From NCBI GenBank assembly GCA_963784415.1, contig CAWARK010000013.1, positions 369,442 through 433,441 of the forward strand: DNA of 64,000 bases, given 5' to 3'. The first letter of the stretch is position 1, and each line of letters opens with the position of its first letter. This DNA is from UBA7672 sp963784415 (GTDB taxonomy: Bacteria > Pseudomonadota > Alphaproteobacteria > Caulobacterales > Hyphomonadaceae). This document shows, one piece after another, positions 25,426 to 33,836 of this stretch. The notes below the pieces were generated by a model. The model made no database searches. It saw nothing but the letters and a program-made list of their open reading frames with translations, and was not told the origin of the DNA. A program made the translations under genes and the position numbers.

Positions 25426-25797
25426 ATGTTGATCTCCCGCCGCGGTCTGGTCTCGTACGGTGGAGCGACCATCGCGAGCCTTCCGACGCTAGCTACGTTG
25501 GCGGCAGCCGCGCCTCAAGCGCGAGCGCAAGCGAAGACGGCGTCAATATTTGTAGTCACTCTAAACGATATGGCATTCGGAGCGCTGCCACCGGAGCTTC
25601 ATGTTGGCGATATCATTAAGTGGGTGAACGAGGACATCCTCGTACATACCGCGACGGCAAGGGACGGCAGCTTCGATGTCATGATAAAGCCAAAGGCCTT
25701 TGGCTTTGCGACGCTTCTGGCAGTGGGAGAGATCCCATTTTATTGCCGCTACCACCCGGGAATGACTGGGACGCTCGTGGTCAGGAAATATTTGTAG
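25426..25797 (+). CDS. Cupredoxin (type 1 copper protein)
   Basis: 123 residues. The leader has a possible twin arginine (S-R-R-G-L-V-S-Y-G) and an Ala-rich core. The mature domain is a plastocyanin-type barrel with all four type 1 ligands: His74, Cys107, His110 and Met113 (Y-C-R-Y-H-P-G-M). It should be a blue copper protein carrying electrons in the periplasm. It forms a two-gene unit with DUF4142. Confidence 0.85.
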   Translation: MLISRRGLVSYGGATIASLPTLATLAAAAPQARAQAKTASIFVVTLNDMAFGALPPELHVGDIIKWVNEDILVHTATARDGSFDVMIKPKAFGFATLLAVGEIPFYCRYHPGMTGTLVVRKYL

Positions 25798-26043
25798 CCG
25801 TCCGTCCGGGTTCATGAGGGGCAAGGATCTGCAAGCAGCAAGTCGAGCCGCGCGTCGTCGGGAGCGAGCCAATCGCGAACCTGCGGTCAGCTACGCTTGG
25901 TGACTCGTCCCGAAGCGGTCCACGCTCGATCAGGTGACCGAGCGGGTTCGACGCCGGTCGAATAGCTATTTCCATTGCCGCGTCGTAACGCCGACGAGGT
26001 CCAAGACATGGTTTAGGAAGCTTTCCCACACGTGGCGACAGTT

Positions 26044-26559
26044 CTAAGCGCCCAATTGGTCTGTCTCGACCTCATTGAGGAGGCCTGTCTCCATGTCGAA
26101 CACAAAACCCCGCACCGGAACGTTCTTCGCGATCCAAGGATGTGATCGCACCAACCTAATCTGCTCGCGTGTGTTCTGCTCGGGATCTTTGAAGGAGAAG
26201 AAGCGCATGGGAGCAGGGGACGAGTCGCCCGTCAAAGCAGCGAGTTTCGCGTTCAGCTGATCGTCAGTGAATGTGGTGAACCCGCAGCCGGTGTGGTTCA
26301 AAAGCATGATCTCTGTCGTTCCGAGTACGCGGGTAGAGACAACGAGCTCTCCGAGGACATCTTCAGTTACCGCGGTTCCGCCGGTGCGAATAACGTCGAT
26401 GTCGGCGTGCGGCAGACCGAGGATCTCCGGGAGGTTTGAAAGACGGGGATCCATGCAGGTGACAACGGCGATCTTGGGTGCTGGATGTTGACCGAGCTTC
26501 GAATCGTGCCGCTTTGCGTAGTCGCGGTTTGCTCTCAGTGCATTGTTTATGATGCTCAT
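26044..26559 (-). CDS. Beta-type carbonic anhydrase
   Basis: 171 residues from the ATG at 26559, which has TGGAGGG before it; the longer frame to 26616 lacks a site. Zinc ligands are visible: Cys35 with Asp37 and Arg39 (T-C-M-D-P-R-L), then H-T-G-C near residue 88-91. The G-G-T-A stretch after I-R-T fits the small beta class. It interconverts CO2 and bicarbonate in the cytosol. It stands alone, facing the response regulator gene across 235 bases with no gene. Confidence 0.85.
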   Translation of the reverse strand: MSIINNALRANRDYAKRHDSKLGQHPAPKIAVVTCMDPRLSNLPEILGLPHADIDVIRTGGTAVTEDVLGELVVSTRVLGTTEIMLLNHTGCGFTTFTDDQLNAKLAALTGDSSPAPMRFFSFKDPEQNTREQIRLVRSHPWIAKNVPVRGFVFDMETGLLNEVETDQLGA

Positions 26560-26794
26560 CGTACCCTCCAGATGATTGCGGCGGGTTACTTCCCGATCGA
26601 CATGATCGTTGCCCAATCAAGCCGCACCGAACGCTCGCCCGTTCAGCTCCAATGAGCCCACACGCAATTCACCACTGGTGCGCGGATGAAACTATTGAAC
26701 GATGGTATCGACACTCCGGTGTATCGGCAGTCACGGGGCTACGGTGGTTCGTGCTCCAGCAGGTCCTGCTTCCGGTCCGCTTCCAGAACCGCGT

Positions 26795-27448
26795 TCAGAG
26801 CGTAATTATTCCCCGACGAAGCGCGACCGTTACGGCTTGTGTTCGGTCGTTAACGTCGAGCTTCGAGAAGATGCTGCGCAGGTGGGCCTTGATCGTGTCC
26901 TCGGACAGGGAGAACTCGGCGGCGATAACCTTGTTGGCTTTGCCGGCAGCGACGCGCTCAAGGATGGTGATCTCGCGTTCGGAGAGCGACTCCTCGGCGG
27001 CGTGGATTGCGATCTCTTGCGCGACTTCGGCGAGCACGTAGCGGCGGCCGCTATGGACGGCGCGGATAGCGTCGATCAGCTCCTTTCGCAGCGAGCCCTT
27101 GAGCATATACCCGGAGGCGCCGGCTTTTAGGGCGCGGACTGCTTGGGCATCGCCTTCGTACGTCGTGAGCACAATCACGCGGGCGCCCGGCGACCGCCTG
27201 CGAATTTCCGCCAGCGCTTCAAGTCCGCCCATGACCGGCATCTGCAGGTCGAGCAGGGTAACGTCCGGACGCAAATTGCCGAACACCTCGACGGCCTCTG
27301 CTCCGTTGGCGGCCATTCCTACGAGTTCGATGTCGGCTTCGCCCTCGAGGATCGAGGCCACACCCTCGCGCAGGACGAGATGGTCGTCGACGATCAGTAT
27401 ACGAATGGCGCCACCACGCGCAGTCATCTGAAGCCCCGTCGCTTTCAT
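26795..27448 (-). CDS. NarL-type response regulator
   Basis: 217 residues. Receiver with I-L-I-V-D-D-H acidic pair, phosphoacceptor Asp in T-L-L-D-L-Q-M-P (about residue 67), T in V-L-T-T-Y and Lys in Y-M-L-K-G. The C-terminal LuxR HTH reads L-S-E-R-E-I-T-I-L-E-R-V-A-A-G-K-A-N-K-V-I-A. Its ATG overlaps the stop of the histidine kinase (ATGA at 27448-27445), so the two are translationally coupled partners. Confidence 0.9.
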   Translation of the reverse strand: MKATGLQMTARGGAIRILIVDDHLVLREGVASILEGEADIELVGMAANGAEAVEVFGNLRPDVTLLDLQMPVMGGLEALAEIRRRSPGARVIVLTTYEGDAQAVRALKAGASGYMLKGSLRKELIDAIRAVHSGRRYVLAEVAQEIAIHAAEESLSEREITILERVAAGKANKVIAAEFSLSEDTIKAHLRSIFSKLDVNDRTQAVTVALRRGIITL

Positions 27449-30400
27449 GGGCGGATGCGCCGGCCTTTGTAGGCCGTACGGCCGGCAACTGTAAGTGCAA
27501 TTTCCGTCCCCGCGCCTTCGCGGCTGGAAATCTCCAGGCGCCCGCCTATGCGCTTGGCGCGCTCGCGCATGCCGATAAGACCGTAATGGCCTTGCTTCTC
27601 ACCAACCGCGAGAATGGCGTCCGACATGCCGGCGCCGTCATCTCGCAGGGTCAGACGGAGGCTCGAACGGCCATAAGACAGGACAGCCCGTATCGTTCTG
27701 GCATTTGCGTGTTGCACGGCATTGCGAATGGCCTCCCCGGCGACGCGCAGCAGCTCCTCGGCGACCAGCGCATGCAGCGCTCGGGGCGTTCCTTCAACGG
27801 TCAATGCGAAGTCTGGTATGTCTCCAGGTATCGCGTTGTCGGCGATGTCCAGTATCGCTTTGGACAGATCATCGTCCGTCGTCGTGCGCAGGTCGCGAAC
27901 GCGCGCGCGGCCTTCGATCAGCACGGCGTCTGCACGGTCGATGGCGCCGTGGATCGAGCTTTGTAATTCACTGTCGGCCGGGACGCGGTTGGCGATCGAC
28001 TGGAAGCGAAGGATCAACCCCTGAATGCTTTGCAGCAGCGTGTCATGGAGCTCGCGCGCGATGCGCTCCCGTTCGGCGATGCGGATATCGAAACGACCTT
28101 GCAGGCGCGCCGCCTGCTGACGGAGCCGGAGAGAGTAGGCGAGCCAGGCGAGACCCGCGACAATGAGCCCGATCAGTATCTTGAACCAGATCGACTGGAG
28201 GAAGGTCGGCGCGATGCTGAACGCGAGCGTTGCGCCTACCTCGTTCCAGACGCCGTCGTTGTTGCTGGCAATGACGTGGAACCGATAGCTGCGCGGCTCC
28301 AGCTGCGTGTAGAAGACCTGCCGGCGGTCGCCTGCATCGACCCAGTCAGGATCAACACCCTCCAACCGGTAGCGGAAGCGATTGCGCTCGGGGATGCTGA
28401 GGCTAAGTGCAGTATAGTCGATCTGCAGATTGGACGAGCCCGGAGGGAGCCGCACCTCGTTTGGCATCTCATATTTGGCTCCGGAGGCCGCCAGTGCCGT
28501 GATGGCGACGGGCGGCGGGAGATCGTTCTTCACCAGCCTGTTCGGATCGATCCAGTTCAGGCCGCCTGCCGTGGCGACCCACAGACGGCCGTCAGGGCTT
28601 CGAGGAAGCGTACCTACCAAAGTGTTCGCTGTCGGTGCGCCGGAAAGGCCATCTCGAAAATCGAACAGCCGATATGGCAATGGCATGTTGGGGTCTGACA
28701 GGGCGTGGTCCAGGTCTGCTACCGTCGTCTTGATAATGCCGGCCTGGGCGACGATCCAAAGGTCGCCACCCGCCGCGAATCTGCCAGCCGTAACCGTCGC
28801 AAGTACTGGGATCCGCGACGCGAGCAGCGTCCTGAACTCCTTACCGTCCCAGGCGAGAAGCCCTAACTGCCCGCCGAACAGGATCTGCTGGTCAGTCGTG
28901 TCGATAACCGCCATACTGCCAATGTCTGGGCCGACATGTTTGCGGACCTGATCGCCGTCGATTTCATACAGTGAGCCGTCGCCGTAAGGGAGCCAGTATC
29001 GCCCACGCCACCATACCGGCAGGGACGGCTCCTCCACGTCGCTCTTGGATATCAGCTTCGTCTCGTGTCCGTCCTTGATCCTGAAATAACCCACGCCGGG
29101 ACGAGCAAACAGGATTGAGCCGTCCTGGCTGTCGGTAAAATCGATGCCCCCCTTTGGTCGAGACCAGTTGTTCGGGTACGATACGCGCGTCGGCTTTTGA
29201 CCGGCGCGAAGCCTGTACTCGACGAGACCTTCTCCTCCCTCGGTCTGCAGGCTCCAGTATTCGACGTCCGCGCCACGGATGCCAATTCGAACGACATCGC
29301 CCACGTCCGCTGCAACGATCTGCGGCTTTCCATCTGCTGCAATGCGATAGATAGACGAGAGACCCGCGGTTGTGGTCGTCTGCTCTCTCGAAAAGCCCGC
29401 GTAGATGTAGAGTGCGTCCTCTGACCAAGCGAATCTGGGATAGGACTGGTGAGCCAGTTCGATCTTCCGCTCCAGCGCGACATCGGCAGGACGGAACCTG
29501 TCGAGACCTCGGTCCGTCCCGAGCCAGATGTCGCCCTCGCGGTCTTCGAAGATCACCTGTGTGCGGTTCGATGTGAGCCCGTCAGCTGCCATGTATTGTT
29601 CACGGGTGACCGGTGCATCGGCGGCGAGCGAGCGGATCCGCGAGACGCCGCCCTCGCGCTTGTTGGCGCACCAGATCGTGCCATCCCGATCGACCAGGAT
29701 ATTCCCGCGGAGGGTTTCGGGAACAGCTGCGGCCAGCACAGGCGGCGAAAATTGCACCTCAGGCGTCACGGACAGGTCGGGAAGGGCGTAGAAGCGCTGT
29801 TCGCCCTGGTCCGCAGTCCAGAGCCGGCCATCGCTTGAGCGTGCAAAACCGATAACCCTTCCGGAATATCCGGGCGCGGCTTCGAAACGTTCCATCCCAG
29901 GGCGATGGTAGTAGAGTGTGGCGGAGTTCTTGGCCCAGACAGTCCCATCCTGCGCCGCCGCGAAATCCCAGACGCCTCGCAAGAAATCAAGTTTGACGCT
30001 GCCGAAGTCACCTTTGATCTCGCGCCAGGACTGACCATCGAAGCGCGTCAGCTCATCCTCGGTGGCGCTCGTGGTTCGGAGCCAAATTCCGCCAGCGGAA
30101 TCCAGGACGAACTGTTTCGCAGCCCCGAGCGGCAGGCCGTCACGTTGCGTGAAAGTGGTCAGCGCGCCGCGCCGTACGCGCGAAGCCATCGCCGACTTTC
30201 CGTCGAAACCGATCCACAGATCACCGTCGGGCGTTGCGAGCAGGGCAGTGACGCTGACACGAGGGAGGAGCGTTGAGCCGAAATGATCGATGCGCTCCAC
30301 GCGAACGCCATCGAAGCGATAGAGGCCGCCCTCAGCGCCAAGCCAGAGGAATCCATCGGCGGTCTGCGTGATCGCCATGATGTTCCCCGGCATGCCATCA

Positions 30401-30555
30401 CGCTCAGTCCACCCGGTGTGATGGAACTGATCGATGCTCCGCGTCGGATCGAGCGCATATGCCGGCGCGCCTACGGCCAAACCGGCCGCGAGCGCCACGC
30501 ATAGCCGCACCGCCCAGGCCAACGTTGCCGCGCATTTTTGTCTCAAGCCGGGCAT
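27445..30555 (-). CDS. Propeller-type sensor histidine kinase
   Basis: 1036 residues from the ATG at 30555 (30582 and 30576 also possible). A signal peptide (C-V-A-L-A-A-G-L-A-V-G-A-P-A-Y-A) leads into about 650 residues of two-component-regulator propeller repeats (G-D-L-W-I-G, G-T-I-W-C-A-N, G-R-L-W-V-A-T blades), a Y_Y_Y Ig-like domain (R-Y-R-L-E-G-V-D-P-D-W), one membrane helix, then a HisKA_3 dimerisation helix with E-L-H-D-T-L-L-Q and a HATPase with N in A-I-R-N-A-V-Q-H. It reads a periplasmic signal, probably a sugar-like or polymer fragment as in hybrid propeller sensors, and drives the coupled NarL regulator. Confidence 0.9.
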   Translation of the reverse strand: MPGLRQKCAATLAWAVRLCVALAAGLAVGAPAYALDPTRSIDQFHHTGWTERDGMPGNIMAITQTADGFLWLGAEGGLYRFDGVRVERIDHFGSTLLPRVSVTALLATPDGDLWIGFDGKSAMASRVRRGALTTFTQRDGLPLGAAKQFVLDSAGGIWLRTTSATEDELTRFDGQSWREIKGDFGSVKLDFLRGVWDFAAAQDGTVWAKNSATLYYHRPGMERFEAAPGYSGRVIGFARSSDGRLWTADQGEQRFYALPDLSVTPEVQFSPPVLAAAVPETLRGNILVDRDGTIWCANKREGGVSRIRSLAADAPVTREQYMAADGLTSNRTQVIFEDREGDIWLGTDRGLDRFRPADVALERKIELAHQSYPRFAWSEDALYIYAGFSREQTTTTAGLSSIYRIAADGKPQIVAADVGDVVRIGIRGADVEYWSLQTEGGEGLVEYRLRAGQKPTRVSYPNNWSRPKGGIDFTDSQDGSILFARPGVGYFRIKDGHETKLISKSDVEEPSLPVWWRGRYWLPYGDGSLYEIDGDQVRKHVGPDIGSMAVIDTTDQQILFGGQLGLLAWDGKEFRTLLASRIPVLATVTAGRFAAGGDLWIVAQAGIIKTTVADLDHALSDPNMPLPYRLFDFRDGLSGAPTANTLVGTLPRSPDGRLWVATAGGLNWIDPNRLVKNDLPPPVAITALAASGAKYEMPNEVRLPPGSSNLQIDYTALSLSIPERNRFRYRLEGVDPDWVDAGDRRQVFYTQLEPRSYRFHVIASNNDGVWNEVGATLAFSIAPTFLQSIWFKILIGLIVAGLAWLAYSLRLRQQAARLQGRFDIRIAERERIARELHDTLLQSIQGLILRFQSIANRVPADSELQSSIHGAIDRADAVLIEGRARVRDLRTTTDDDLSKAILDIADNAIPGDIPDFALTVEGTPRALHALVAEELLRVAGEAIRNAVQHANARTIRAVLSYGRSSLRLTLRDDGAGMSDAILAVGEKQGHYGLIGMRERAKRIGGRLEISSREGAGTEIALTVAGRTAYKGRRIRP

Positions 30556-30695
30556 CAGCGACCCACGCCCCCGCATCCCCATTTCGAAGGACCACAATAC
30601 GCCGGGTTGGCGAGATCGGCATCCCTCTAAAGGTCTAGCTTTTTATCACCCGTTCGGAGGTGTTGCGCATGCAAGACCGGCCGTAGTGACGCTCC

Positions 30696-31070
30696 ATGAG
30701 GTACGAAACGGCGTTTTTCCCCGGCGGCGCTATTGGCGGCGGGTTGTTGCTATTGAGGATTTCGGTGGCCGCCTCAACGGTCATGCTGACCTCCGTTGCC
30801 CCGTGGACCTTCAGTATCCCGCAAGTGCTTGGAGGCATTGCCGCTGTGGCGCTCTGCGTCGGGCTGCAAGCGCGTGTGATAGCCGGGTTCAGCTTGCTGG
30901 CCTCGCTGGCTGGCCTGGCGGTGGCGAGCGCCCCGCTGGAGCTCGTGGCGCTACATACGATCTCGGCCGCCGCCCTGGTATTGACGGGACCTGGCGCTTT
31001 CTCCGCGGATGCGCGCCTCTTCGGTCGCCGCACCATCACGTTGCAGGATCGAGACGACTCCATCGTGTAG
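30696..31070 (+). CDS. Small membrane protein, DoxX-like (tentative)
   Basis: 124 residues, four hydrophobic helices (about 9-30, 40-60, 62-80 and 85-105) with G-G-G-L-L-L-L-R-I-S-V in the first, a common start in DoxX-like proteins, and G-P-G-A-F-S-A-D-A-R-L near the end, which matches the DoxX G-P-G-x-x-S-x-D ending. DoxX-like proteins are often linked to thiol or quinone chemistry; here no partner is evident. It lies between the kinase (divergent) and the FixJ-like regulator. Confidence 0.55.
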   Translation: MRYETAFFPGGAIGGGLLLLRISVAASTVMLTSVAPWTFSIPQVLGGIAAVALCVGLQARVIAGFSLLASLAGLAVASAPLELVALHTISAAALVLTGPGAFSADARLFGRRTITLQDRDDSIV

Positions 31071-31174
31071 GCGCCAGATCGCCTGATCGGCATCGTCGCG
31101 TGGCATCGGTTCAATCAGAAAGGTATAACCGGTGGCGTTCGTACCGGCGGTGTGCGGTCTTGATGGAGGACATC

Positions 31175-31858
31175 ATGTATGGCGTTCAGGTTCAGGAGCT
31201 TTCGACTTACGGCCGGACCGGAATTCATCGCGACCCGCAAAGGGAAGCCGCTGGCCAACGACCGACAATTTTCGTGATCGTGACCGACTCTGTCATGCGT
31301 GCGTCGCTTGAGGCGAAGATCAGCTCCGCGGGCTGGAAGGTGCAGACTCATGCTTCCGCCGCTGAGTTCTTGTCCTCGGTGCGCCAAACGGGTCCGGGGT
31401 GCGTCATCCTAGACGTCGCGCTGCCTGACTTCGACGGCCTCGATCTGCAGGAGCATCTGAAGCGGAACGAGCCGGCCCTTTGCACTGTATTCCTGATGAA
31501 GCGGCCGGACGTGCCCGCCGCCGTACGCGCAATGCGGGCGGGGGCGGTCGACGTGTTCACCGATCCCGTCGATGACGAAACCCTGCTTCACACCATCGAT
31601 GAGGCGGCTGATCGCTCGCGCGCCGCTCTCGCTGCCCATTCAGAGCTTGTGGCGTTGCGGCGAGACTATACCTCGCTCACTCCGCGCGAACGAGAAGTCA
31701 TGATGCTGGTCACATCTGGCCGCATGAACAAGCAGGTTGGCGGCGACCTCGGCATCAGCGAAATCACCGTGAAAGCGCATCGTGGCAGCGTGATGCGGAA
31801 GATGAAGGCGCGATCCTTCGCAGAGCTTGTCGGCAAAGCCTCCCAATTGGGCTTGTAG
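31175..31858 (+). CDS. FixJ-like regulator with degraded receiver
   Basis: 227 residues from the ATG at 31175, with GGAGGA four bases before; the ATG at 31163 is also in frame. The receiver keeps the phosphoacceptor (Asp80 in V-I-L-D-V-A-L-P), but the acidic pair that binds Mg is replaced (I-V-T-D-S-V-M-R where V-D-D-D is expected) and the invariant Lys in T-K-P is Asp130 (F-T-D-P-V). Phosphorylation is therefore unlikely. The LuxR-type HTH is intact (L-T-P-R-E-R-E-V-M-M-L-V to K-A-R-S-F-A-E-L-V). A 30-residue polar leader precedes the receiver. It probably regulates by level or ligand binding. Confidence 0.75.
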   Translation: MYGVQVQELSTYGRTGIHRDPQREAAGQRPTIFVIVTDSVMRASLEAKISSAGWKVQTHASAAEFLSSVRQTGPGCVILDVALPDFDGLDLQEHLKRNEPALCTVFLMKRPDVPAAVRAMRAGAVDVFTDPVDDETLLHTIDEAADRSRAALAAHSELVALRRDYTSLTPREREVMMLVTSGRMNKQVGGDLGISEITVKAHRGSVMRKMKARSFAELVGKASQLGL

Positions 31859-32158
31859 TCGCAGTGAGGTTCGGCAGTTAAAATGTGACACCGAAACTGA
31901 ACTCCGACTGACCCCCTGATCATGCAGCAATTGCCGCCACATGAACGCGCAGCCGCCTCCGTGCGTTGACGCGCCTCGATTTCAGAGATGACGATGCCGA
32001 CGCCTTCGAACAGGGGGTACGGCGCATCAGAGTCGGCACGGCCTCGCGGACGTTCCGCGCAAAGAAGTTCTTACGGAGCGTACCCAGCCTTTGCGCTGCC
32101 TACTCCCATGCAGAGCGCGAACGGCGATGACGAACAGAGCTCGCGTTTATCGACGAAC
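31859..32158. other. Intergenic stretch between converging genes
   Basis: 300 bases between the FixJ-like regulator and the GlcG-like gene. A short rightward frame crosses it but overlaps the GlcG gene antisense and has no ribosome-binding site. I see nothing supportable in it. Confidence 0.35.
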
Positions 32159-32554
32159 CTATGCCCGCTGAAGGGCCGCCTCGAGGACAGCGACATCCTC
32201 AGCCACCGTGCCGCCGCTGATACCCACTCCAGCCACAATCATTCCCTCACTCGTCAGCGGGGCGCCGCCACCCATGGCGCAGTATCGCCCGCCCGAAACC
32301 GAAGCCAACGCAGCAAGGTCTCTGCCGGGCTGCACTAGAGAGGCCAGATCGTCCGTCCGGATGCGAGTCATCGCTGCCGTGTATGCCTTGCGTTCCGCGA
32401 GGTCGAGGGACGCGCCCAATGCACCCGTCATGCAGTGCTTCAAGACAACGTTGCCATGCGCATCGACCACGCAAACCGTGACGGGCACTTTTTTCACGGA
32501 CGCGGCGGTCTCAGCCCGGTTCGCCACGTCTTTTGCAAGCGCCAAAAGGTCCAT
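32159..32554 (-). CDS. GlcG/HbpS-family protein
   Basis: 131 residues, the usual length. It shows the GlcG/HbpS pattern: A-S-V-K-K-V-P-V-T-V-C-V-V-D-A-H-G-N-V-V, a central S-L-D-L-A-E-R-K-A-Y-T-A-A-M-T-R helix, then P-L-T-S-E-G-M-I-V-A-G-V-G-I-S-G-G-T-V-A-E-D-V. Members bind heme or unknown small ligands, and many sit beside catabolic genes as an accessory subunit. It follows the enoyl-CoA hydratase-like gene on the same strand by 62 bases, so the two are likely one transcript. Confidence 0.8.
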   Translation of the reverse strand: MDLLALAKDVANRAETAASVKKVPVTVCVVDAHGNVVLKHCMTGALGASLDLAERKAYTAAMTRIRTDDLASLVQPGRDLAALASVSGGRYCAMGGGAPLTSEGMIVAGVGISGGTVAEDVAVLEAALQRA

Positions 32555-32616
32555 GATCCAAATCCTTCAAATGGAATTGGCGGGCGCGGAGCTTCTTTGC
32601 CGCGCCCGCCCAACGG

Positions 32617-33453
32617 TTAGAGACCGAGCTGCCCAACGAAATAGCCGAGGCGATTTTCAACATCACCCGGCTCGTGGAAGCCCTGGGCTGTCAGCCGCCT
32701 GATCCTTTCCTGTGTGGCCGGCCGGGCGACCGAAGCCATGCAGGCCTCCCACCCAGCCGCAATCTCGACATCGGGCGGCAGACTGGCGTTCACGAGTCGC
32801 TTCGTGTTGGTGATCGACCACTTGTCGAACGTTGCGATGCGCATCGCCAGCCTGTCTACGAAACCGTCCAGCTCCGCGTCCGGCAGCGCCCGGTTCACAT
32901 AGCCATATGCCTCGGCCTGGTCTGCGCTGATGTCCTCTGAGCCAAGCAGCACCTCAAGCGCGCGCTGCCGGCCGATCTGTAGAGGCAGGCGAGCCATCGG
33001 GCCACCACCGGCGACCATACCCACGCCAACTTCCCATTGCGACAGCACCGCCTTCTCGCGGCTCGCAAAACTCATGTCGCAGGACAATGCGAGTTCGCTG
33101 CCATTGCCCGTCGCTCGCCCACGAATGAGCGCAATGGACACTACCGGCGCCCGCGTCAGGCGCACCAGAATATCCGGCCAGGCTTCCAGCCCAGTAGGTC
33201 CCTGCGGGATCCTGGTCAGATCCTCGATGCTGCCGCGAAGCTCGGAGTGGTTCAGGAAGACGCCATCCACCGCGCTGTCGAAGATCACGACTCGGAGGTC
33301 CTTGTCGTCTTCGATCTCACCCATGATCTCTCTGAACTGGAGGACAAACTCCGGCCCCATCAGGTTCAGTGGTGCATTATCGAATGTGACGCGCCAACAG
33401 CGCGCGGATTTCTTGTCGAGACGCACCTGAGCAGTCTGCTTCCCGTTTTTCAT
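32617..33453 (-). CDS. Enoyl-CoA hydratase/isomerase family protein
   Basis: 278 residues from the ATG at 33453 (AAGGGA upstream). It has the crotonase fold: V-T-F-D-N-A-P-L-N-L-M, an oxyanion segment R-G-R-A-T-G-N-G-S-E-L-A-L-S-C-D-M-S-F-A-S and G-V-G-M-V-A-G-G-G-P-M-A-R-L-P. The usual E-R-F-S-A-G-A-D oxyanion loop is replaced by D-G-V-F-L-N-H-S-E, so substrate and reaction may differ from hydration of enoyl-CoA. Precedes the GlcG-like gene. Confidence 0.75.
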   Translation of the reverse strand: MKNGKQTAQVRLDKKSARCWRVTFDNAPLNLMGPEFVLQFREIMGEIEDDKDLRVVIFDSAVDGVFLNHSELRGSIEDLTRIPQGPTGLEAWPDILVRLTRAPVVSIALIRGRATGNGSELALSCDMSFASREKAVLSQWEVGVGMVAGGGPMARLPLQIGRQRALEVLLGSEDISADQAEAYGYVNRALPDAELDGFVDRLAMRIATFDKWSITNTKRLVNASLPPDVEIAAGWEACMASVARPATQERIRRLTAQGFHEPGDVENRLGYFVGQLGL

Positions 33454-33545
33454 CAGAGGTTCCCTTTTTTGCAATCAGCAAGCAAAGGACTTGGGCGGCG
33501 CCGCAGGCAGAAGACATTGGATGATAGTATGGGGCAGACTTTCGT

Positions 33546-33775
33546 ATGAGCGGCGACTGGGACGCGCTCGTAATGGCGGTCTCGTCCACATCAAAGATCG
33601 GGGTGGATCCCCGGACGCAAGCTGTCGATGCGCTGATCGTCGGTGGAAAGCACGACCTGGACCAGCTATGGCAGAGCACCTCACGCAGGCCGGCATAGCC
33701 GTGGCACTCTTTGGACGAACGCATCGCCAATACAGCCGCGGATGTCGGCCTGTCGGTGTAATGGTTGGCGACTAA
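33546..33775 (+). pseudogene. Remnant of an FAD-dependent oxidoreductase N-terminus
   Basis: One frame reads V-D-A-L-I-V-G-G and is then closed by a stop. A second frame, shortly after, reads P-A-M-A-E-H-L-T-Q-A-G-I-A-V-A-L-F-G. Together they match the start of the beta-alpha-beta dinucleotide fold (V-D-A-L-I-V-G-x-G-x-A-G then a helix and I-A-V-A-L-F-E) with a small frame change between. The rest of the enzyme is absent. It occupies most of the gap between the hydratase and the epoxide hydrolase. Confidence 0.4.
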
Positions 33776-33782
33776 ACGACAA

Positions 33783-33819
33783 GCGAACGCCCGAGGGTGT
33801 CAAACCCCCGGACGCTCGC
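33783..33819 (-). terminator. Terminator of the epoxide hydrolase gene
   Basis: Fifteen-base arms at 33783-33797 and 33805-33819 around a seven-base loop. On the leftward transcript every position pairs, with three G-U wobbles, and the stem is followed by UUGUCGUUUAG. It begins 18 bases past the stop at 33837, so it fits an intrinsic terminator for that gene. Confidence 0.65.
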
Positions 33820-33836
33820 CTTTGATGTGGTCGCCT

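Noticed and set aside
30663..30675. TTGCGCATGCAAG before the DoxX-like gene as a regulon site
   Set aside because: A partial palindrome, but the arms do not match the ATGCGCAT sites well enough and the gene has no clear link to sulfur.
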